Positions 5,755 to 5,932 of a stretch of 5,932 bases of DNA are shown piece after piece. The stretch's first letter is position 1. Each line of letters starts with the position of its first letter. Under the pieces are notes generated by a model. The model made no database searches. It was given only the letters and a program-made list of their open reading frames with translations, and had not been told where the DNA came from. The position numbers were made by a program, and so were the translations under genes. The DNA is from an uncultured Eubacteriales bacterium (GTDB lineage Bacteria > Bacillota > Clostridia > Monoglobales > Monoglobaceae): contig CAJLFL010000126.1 in NCBI GenBank assembly GCA_905205855.1, positions 1 to 5,932 of the forward strand, written 5' to 3'.

Positions 5755-5932
5755 ATGTATTACATTGGTATCGACATTTCAAAATTTAAGCACGATTGTG
5801 CTGTTATTGATGACTCCGGAGAAATTGTTACTCCATCGCGGTCTTTTACAAACGACTCAGAGGGATTTTCACAGTCGAAAATATTGCTTGTTGACTCGTC
5901 CCGAAATCGTGAGGAAGCCCTTGTTTTTCAGT
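5755..5932 (+). CDS. IS110-family transposase (DEDD recombinase), N-terminal fragment cut by the window edge
   Basis: The frame runs open for 59 codons to the end of the window. The start MYYIGIDISKFKHDCAVID, followed by SFTNDSEGF, is the characteristic N-terminus of IS110-family recombinases. The Asp of GIDISK (Asp7) is the first acidic residue of the DEDD RuvC-like site. Full-length relatives are about 400 residues with a C-terminal Tnp20 domain holding the catalytic serine. The ATG has an excellent ribosome site, AAGGAGGA at 5743-5750. After GFSQ (about residue 39) the sequence departs from the expected pattern. The IxIGFEATGHY segment due within the next 20-25 residues is not seen, although DSS is present. 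Small indels there would make this a decayed copy, but the window ends too soon to tell. The element points away from the regulator gene. Confidence 0.78.
   Translation, partial: MYYIGIDISKFKHDCAVIDDSGEIVTPSRSFTNDSEGFSQSKILLVDSSRNREEALVFQ
5755..5932 (+). mobile_element. IS110-family insertion sequence, left portion
   Basis: This is identified only by the recombinase start and the structured non-coding DNA before it. IS110 elements usually lack long terminal inverted repeats and often make no clear target duplication, so the left boundary cannot be read here. It plausibly lies somewhere in 5502-5600, upstream of the regulator promoter. The coordinates given cover only the part I can support. 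The right end is outside the window. Confidence 0.65.

Noticed and set aside
1..5932. CRISPR arrays, tRNA or rRNA genes, or prophage genes.
   Set aside because: No regularly spaced repeats, tRNA-like cloverleaf, rRNA signature or phage protein was seen by eye on either strand.

Overview
The window looks like chromosomal DNA from a low-to-moderate GC Firmicute, probably a gut-type clostridium (Oscillospiraceae or Lachnospiraceae-like). This rests on the strong AGGAGG-type ribosome sites, sigma-A promoters with 17-nt spacers, and the style of the proteins. The genus cannot be fixed from this sequence alone.

Layout. (1) Positions 1-1435, plus strand: the 3' end of a histidine biosynthesis operon, hisH and hisF, overlapping by one base and closed by a strong hairpin terminator. 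(2) Positions 1434-2994, minus strand: a two-gene unit with its own consensus promoter. It encodes a compact PP2C-type Ser/Thr phosphatase followed by a membrane-anchored FHA protein with a long Glu-rich tether. It converges on hisF and shares the bidirectional terminator. (3) Positions 3020-5501, minus strand: a monocistronic gene for a 780-residue MalT-like LuxR regulator (STAND ATPase, helical repeats, C-terminal HTH), with its own terminator and an extended -10 promoter. The -35 hexamer lies inside a perfect 14-bp inverted repeat that is a candidate operator. (4) Positions about 5520-5932, plus strand: the left part of an IS110-family insertion sequence. It comprises a non-coding stretch with several possible stem-loops, where IS110 elements encode their bridge RNA, then the first 59 codons of the DEDD recombinase, cut by the window edge.

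How the parts work together. HisH and HisF form imidazole glycerol phosphate synthase. The phosphatase and the FHA protein form an eraser/reader pair for Ser/Thr phosphorylation, but no kinase is in the window. The LuxR-type regulator is transcribed separately and its targets are unknown. The most interesting leads are the operator-like palindrome on the regulator promoter, the unusually compact ATPase domain of the regulator, the kinase-less PP2C-FHA pair, and the putative IS110 bridge-RNA region. I found no convincing wholly new system.
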